Under the pieces are notes generated by a model. The model did no database searches. It worked only from the letters and a program-made list of their open reading frames with translations, and was not told the DNA's origin. From assembly GCA_002507085.1 (NCBI GenBank), contig DAYW01000010.1, positions 87,344-102,337 on the forward strand: DNA of 14,994 bases. The letters run 5' to 3'. The position numbers were made by a program, and so were the translations under genes. The DNA is from an archaeon UBA168. Lineage in GTDB: Archaea > Thermoproteota > Thermoprotei_A > Marsarchaeales > UBA168. Below, piece after piece: positions 13,324-14,994 of this stretch (its first letter is position 1; each line of letters begins with the position of its first letter).

Positions 13324-14994
13324 AAGGCAGGCCAGTGGGTTTAGAAAGCCTTCCCAGCGCGACGAGGCACAACGCCATGGCCTTGGGATCGACGTCCTTA
13401 AACAAGGTAGGCAGCCCCAGTATCCAATGCCACATGATTTCCGGCGACCTTTCCCTCAACAGGTCCTCGACCGCCTGATTTAGAGGCTTTATTACTATGG
13501 CACTTGGAGAGCCCCCGGAGCTTACCTTCTTCCACGAGATGTAGGCTGGCACATATCCGTTCTTGAACCAAAAGGAAAGGACTTCTGAATCAAGGCTGAA
13601 GGACGCGCCAAGCCACGCGGCGCCCTCTTCCCTTGCTTTTTTCTCAACGTAACTCAGCAGCGCCGTTCCCACGCCGCGGCGCTGAAAGGCCGGATGAACT
13701 GCTATCCTCACTATCCTCTGCCCCCAATACCTCTCAAATCCCTTCATGCGCGACCGCCCAATCAGCTTGTCCGGTATGAGGTTTCCGGGAAGCTCTCCTC
13801 CCTCCTCGACGACCCTTACCTCCTCTTCGCTCAGGGGGCCTTCCCTTGATAGCTCCGCTATGCCGAGAGGGCGGCCGCCCCCGTAAGCGCCCACAAAGGT
13901 CCTGTTTGGCAAATCCATCATGGCTGCGAGGTCATTTGGCTCGTTCCTGTAGTGCGCCTGGGCAAGTATTGAGTAGAAGCTCGAGATAGTATTGAAGTCG
14001 CGCGGGACCTCCCTTATCTCCAAAGGGCTCATCTCGCACTGGGGCAGCTCTGGTCTAAGGAGGAGCGTTTCCTGCGCCCACTTCTCAAGCGGGTCATCGG
14101 GCAAAAACCTTATGGGCGTTGTGAGCGTGACGGCAGCCACCGCGTGGCGGGCTTCCCTTTTTATCGCCTGCGCAAAGCGCAGCTCAAACCCTCTTCCCGA
14201 TCCCTCATAGCCTTGCACGGTCGTCGCAAAAACCATCTTCTTAAATTTCCTCACGAGCGACAACAGCACGTCGATCGGGAACTCCGCGGCTTCGTCAACT
14301 ATGACCAAGTCCAAGAGGGATGGAGGGAAAAGCGACGCTAAGTCTACGGACATCCAGCGGAGCGTGCCGCCCTTTCCCCTGAAAACCCCATCCTCAACCC
14401 TCTCGAAGCCGCTCGCCCTCTCAAAGAAGTCGAATAGAACGCTTAGCGATTCAGCCCTCTTGCTTATTACCGCAACGCTTGCTCCGCGTGATCTCTTCAC
14501 GTAGGCAGCAGCTCCAAGTCCCAGAGCGGCCGACTTGCCCCTTCCCCTATCTCCCCTAACTATGAGTATCTTGCTTCCGCCTTTCTCGGCCATCTCTTCC
14601 ATCTCGTCGATGACCATCTGCTGCTCCGGAGTCGGCTTGAACCCCCTCTTCACTCTTGCTGGCGAGGACCAGTTCAGGTTTTTCCAGAGCGTGCCGCGCT
14701 CCACGTCGTATCCCATGCCCACGGCGCAGTTGCGCGCAGACTCCAGCACGTGGCCGACAAAAAGCGAGGGCGGGCCAAACCTCAGCGCCTGTGAAGACGG
14801 GACCGCCCCTCTTCTCTTTCCCAACACGACGACCAGCAGACCCCCGGCCTTCACCAACCCCGCCCCTGCGGCCAATGCGTTCGCGTCCAGCGCAACCCTT
14901 GCTGAAATCACGACCAAGGAAGAACTCGTCCCGAGGACGCGATCAAGCTGGTCCCACGTTATCGCACCCCTTACAGGGCCCTCCTGAGGAGACC
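13097..14994 (-). CDS. tmcA: tRNA(Met) cytidine acetyltransferase TmcA, N-terminus cut by window edge
   Basis: TmcA acetylates cytidine in RNA (wobble C34 of elongator tRNA-Met in bacteria; related archaeal enzymes make ac4C in tRNA and rRNA) using acetyl-CoA and ATP. The frame stays open to base 14994: I read codons upstream of the TTG at 14917 (ending WDQLDRVLGTSSS) that match the N-terminal domain, so the gene starts outside the window. Numbered from 14917, a Walker A loop RGDRGRGKSA lies at about 121-130, a Walker B-type DLVIVDEAAEFP near 205-216, then LTTPIRFLPDDPLE, and a GNAT acetyltransferase domain with RIAVHPAFQRRGVGTALL near 415-435. The last 227 bases overlap the carbonic-anhydrase-like gene in antisense. 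About 632 residues are visible. Confidence 0.95.
   Translation of the reverse strand, partial: SPQEGPVRGAITWDQLDRVLGTSSSLVVISARVALDANALAAGAGLVKAGGLLVVVLGKRRGAVPSSQALRFGPPSLFVGHVLESARNCAVGMGYDVERGTLWKNLNWSSPARVKRGFKPTPEQQMVIDEMEEMAEKGGSKILIVRGDRGRGKSAALGLGAAAYVKRSRGASVAVISKRAESLSVLFDFFERASGFERVEDGVFRGKGGTLRWMSVDLASLFPPSLLDLVIVDEAAEFPIDVLLSLVRKFKKMVFATTVQGYEGSGRGFELRFAQAIKREARHAVAAVTLTTPIRFLPDDPLEKWAQETLLLRPELPQCEMSPLEIREVPRDFNTISSFYSILAQAHYRNEPNDLAAMMDLPNRTFVGAYGGGRPLGIAELSREGPLSEEEVRVVEEGGELPGNLIPDKLIGRSRMKGFERYWGQRIVRIAVHPAFQRRGVGTALLSYVEKKAREEGAAWLGASFSLDSEVLSFWFKNGYVPAYISWKKVSSGGSPSAIVIKPLNQAVEDLLRERSPEIMWHWILGLPTLFKDVDPKAMALCLVALGRLSKPTGLPFRRPLELPLESSIPLLVWAARAYSSSEKPRLDLLEALLRFLRNGEGSRTDKQKISSLLGQLYEGGSEAMGCIGVS

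Noticed and set aside
14917..14919. TTG at 14917 as the true start of tmcA
   Set aside because: The frame continues upstream to the window edge with sequence that fits the TmcA N-terminal domain.

Overview
This window comes from an archaeon, most likely a thermophilic member of the TACK group (Thermoproteota). The evidence is a Nop5/fibrillarin pair, archaeal Trm1 and TmcA, a CdvB-type ESCRT-III protein, a tRNA-Leu with a bulge-helix-bulge intron, and tRNA genes without encoded CCA. A TTAAA-type TATA element lies about 22-28 bases upstream of several start codons, which points to leaderless mRNAs. Starts are often TTG or GTG. I cannot name a genus. Gene density is high apart from one gap of about 775 bp. 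No insertion sequence, CRISPR array or prophage gene is visible.

Left part (1-3384, minus strand): an RNA-maturation operon runs nop5 - flpA - rnhB - trm1, with a 3-base gap and then two 4-base stop/start overlaps. Nop5 and FlpA form the core of the box C/D sRNP 2'-O-methylase, RNase HII removes ribonucleotides from DNA, and Trm1 (cut by the window edge) dimethylates G26 of tRNA. A tRNA-Thr(CGU) gene sits upstream on the same strand and shares its upstream region with divergent thiL (thiamine-phosphate kinase), which is followed by a 7Fe-type ferredoxin.

Middle part (4893-9731): a two-gene minus-strand unit encodes a small membrane-anchored protein of unknown function and an NRAMP-fold transporter whose metal-site residues are altered. 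A deoxyhypusine-synthase-family gene (plus strand) follows, then a CLC chloride channel/transporter with two CBS domains (minus strand). A gap at 9732-10506 holds inverted and tandem repeats but no convincing gene.

Right part (10507-14994): an unrecognised 392-residue protein built of degenerate helical repeats, tRNA-Leu(GAG) with an 18-nt intron, a CdvB/Snf7 protein (minus), a gamma-carbonic-anhydrase-like protein (plus), and tmcA (minus, cut by the window edge). The carbonic anhydrase frame runs 227 bp antisense into the 3' end of tmcA.

Most genes are ordinary housekeeping. The parts most worth a second look are the variant NRAMP protein with its overlapping partner, the helical-repeat protein beside the structured gap, the CLC protein with a channel-like valine, and the antisense gene overlap. 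I see no clearly new multi-gene defence or mobile system.
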